A stretch of DNA of 7,805 nt from Fidelibacterota bacterium (lineage in GTDB: Bacteria; Fidelibacterota; JAANXI01). Each line of letters starts with the position of its first letter. Within the stretch, counting starts at the first letter, position 1. The notes below the pieces were generated by a model. It searched no databases, was not told the origin of the DNA, and saw only the letters and a list, made by a program, of their open reading frames with translations. Below, piece after piece: positions 7,168 through 7,805 of the stretch. The translations under genes were made by a program, and so were the position numbers. The stretch lies in the NCBI GenBank assembly GCA_018263365.1, contig JAANXI010000105.1:1-7805 (forward strand). Reading direction: 5' to 3'.

Positions 7168-7211
7168 TATTTACCGAATCTCCCAATGCCAAATAAATGA
7201 CTGTCGTCACA
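7168..7211 (-). promoter_or_regulatory. Predicted Crp/Fnr-type activated promoter of the sorting-tail/barrel operon
   Basis: TGTGACGACAGTCATT (7211-7196) matches the element before the giant gene at 14 of 16 positions; both differences are T/A swaps in the spacer. After 22 bases comes TAAATA (7173-7168). Transcription would start near A7161, giving a leader of about 50 bases. The shared octamer CAATGGAT follows in both regions (7159-7152 here, 3137-3130 there). Confidence 0.5.
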
Positions 7212-7261
7212 CCGGGCTATGTCGGACTCTGGATGGAACTCACAGGCGTACCGTATACACT

Positions 7262-7310
7262 CAGTTGTGTGCAGCAACTGTATTTTATAGGGTTATATGG
7301 CTCTACGCAA
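7262..7310 (-). promoter_or_regulatory. Possible second promoter with an inverted repeat at its start point
   Basis: TTGCGT (7310-7305), 17 bases, then TAAAAT (7287-7282) resembles a sigma-70 promoter. A dyad CAGTTG/CAACTG (7280-7275 and 7267-7262) covers the expected start point and could be an operator. It lies only 27 bases after the phosphoesterase stop codon, and the TTGCGT box is weak. Confidence 0.25.
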
Positions 7311-7336
7311 CAGAAATCTTACGCCGGAGGACAAAT

Positions 7337-7805
7337 TTACGGGATGAATTCCCAGGCGACCGGGCGATGATCCGATACGAGCGAGATGTAGTTATTCATG
7401 TAATCGTCGATGCGCAGGGTTTGGACTTCACCGTTTTCTGCTTCATCGAACAGCGCCCGGCTTATCAGGATATGATCCAGAAAACTCGGGGGCGACCAAC
7501 CGGGATATGAGGCATCGTACGGGTTATCGCCGGCGGCCAATTCATACGTCAGAAATTGGTACTGATCGAAATCGGCCCAAAAAATGCGGAAAGGATGAGT
7601 TGAATCCATGTTATCCAAATCATTATTCCAGTCGCCTACGACGACCAGGTTGGTATCAATTCCGGAAAACCGGACACTGTCGAGATACGCGTGTAGCAAT
7701 TCCGTCGCCTGTTCCCGTCGCGCGATACTTTCGGAATCACCGAATGCCTTCATGTGGAGATTAAATACGGAAAAAGCAAACTCTTCGCTCCAGTTGAAGG
7801 TAAAA
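7337..7805 (-). CDS. Endonuclease/exonuclease/phosphatase-family protein, C-terminal part (5' end outside window)
   Basis: The last 155 residues are visible. They carry the hallmarks of the DNase I-like metal-dependent phosphoesterase fold: FSVFNLHMKAFGD (LHMK near 7760-7748, the usual N-H-K strand), then RREQATELLHAYLDS, VVVGDWNND (GDWNND at 7636-7619; Asp and Asn of the GD-N motif), SFLDHILIS, and VSDHRPVAWEF near the end (SDHRPV at 7375-7358; its His is the general base in the family). The family hydrolyses phosphodiester bonds in nucleic acids, phosphoinositides or sphingolipids; the substrate cannot be told from this end. The protein stops seven residues after SDHRPV, so it has no sorting tail. 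Whether it has a signal peptide is not visible. It ends 225 bases before the next gene, which has its own predicted promoter, so co-transcription is not needed. Confidence 0.9.
   Translation of the reverse strand, partial: FTFNWSEEFAFSVFNLHMKAFGDSESIARREQATELLHAYLDSVRFSGIDTNLVVVGDWNNDLDNMDSTHPFRIFWADFDQYQFLTYELAAGDNPYDASYPGWSPPSFLDHILISRALFDEAENGEVQTLRIDDYMNNYISLVSDHRPVAWEFIP

Noticed and set aside
7140..7198. ATTTATT/AATAAAT inverted pair upstream of the sorting-tail gene
   Set aside because: Short, AT-rich and widely spaced; expected by chance in such sequence.
7046..7510. Plus-strand 154-codon frame crossing the intergenic region
   Set aside because: It overlaps the ends of two well-supported minus-strand genes and the promoter between them, and shows no domain or start signal.
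1..7805. CRISPR arrays, tRNA or rRNA genes, insertion sequences
   Set aside because: No regularly spaced direct repeats at DNA level, no cloverleaf or rRNA-like sequence, and no transposase or terminal repeats were seen.

Overview
The window is a stretch of bacterial chromosome in which every supported gene lies on the minus strand. In transcription order these are: the 3' end of an endonuclease/exonuclease/phosphatase-family gene (7337-7805); a secreted protein with a type-A (FlgD-like) C-terminal sorting tail (4733-7111); a predicted outer-membrane beta-barrel (3256-4716); and a very large secreted repeat protein whose end lies beyond the left edge (1-3058). The tail with YPNPFNP and a terminal KLVLLK, the DVPNDQG segment and the acidic secretome point to a Gram-negative lineage of the Fibrobacterota-Chlorobiota-Bacteroidota (FCB) kind, such as Marinimicrobia, KSB1, Calditrichota or Ignavibacteria. 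This placement is inferred from protein style only; there is no marker gene here.

Region by region. 7337-7805 is the phosphoesterase end, with its LHMK, GDWNND and SDHRPV motifs. 7112-7336 is intergenic and holds the promoter of the next gene. 4733-7111 is a 792-residue exported protein built from two diverged copies of one unit plus the sorting tail. Only 16 bases separate it from the 486-residue barrel gene, so the two probably form one transcript. A strong terminator-like hairpin, which contains a Shine-Dalgarno and an anti-Shine-Dalgarno sequence, lies over the first codons of the barrel gene. 3059-3255 is a second promoter region. 1-3058 is one uninterrupted frame of 1019 codons: signal peptide, basic Gln-rich segment, EF-hand-like loop, eight carboxypeptidase-regulatory-like domains at about 89-residue spacing, then the start of a fibronectin-III-like domain.

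The most interesting observation is regulatory. The two intergenic regions share a 16-base element, TGTGACGWCWGTCATT (14 of 16 identical), in the same orientation and followed after 21 or 22 bases by TAAATA. This is the geometry of a class II Crp/Fnr-type activated promoter. It predicts that the sorting-tail/barrel pair and the giant repeat protein belong to one regulon of envelope and surface proteins. The predicted transcripts also begin with, or carry near the ribosome site, small inverted repeats. No RNA genes, CRISPR arrays or mobile elements were seen.
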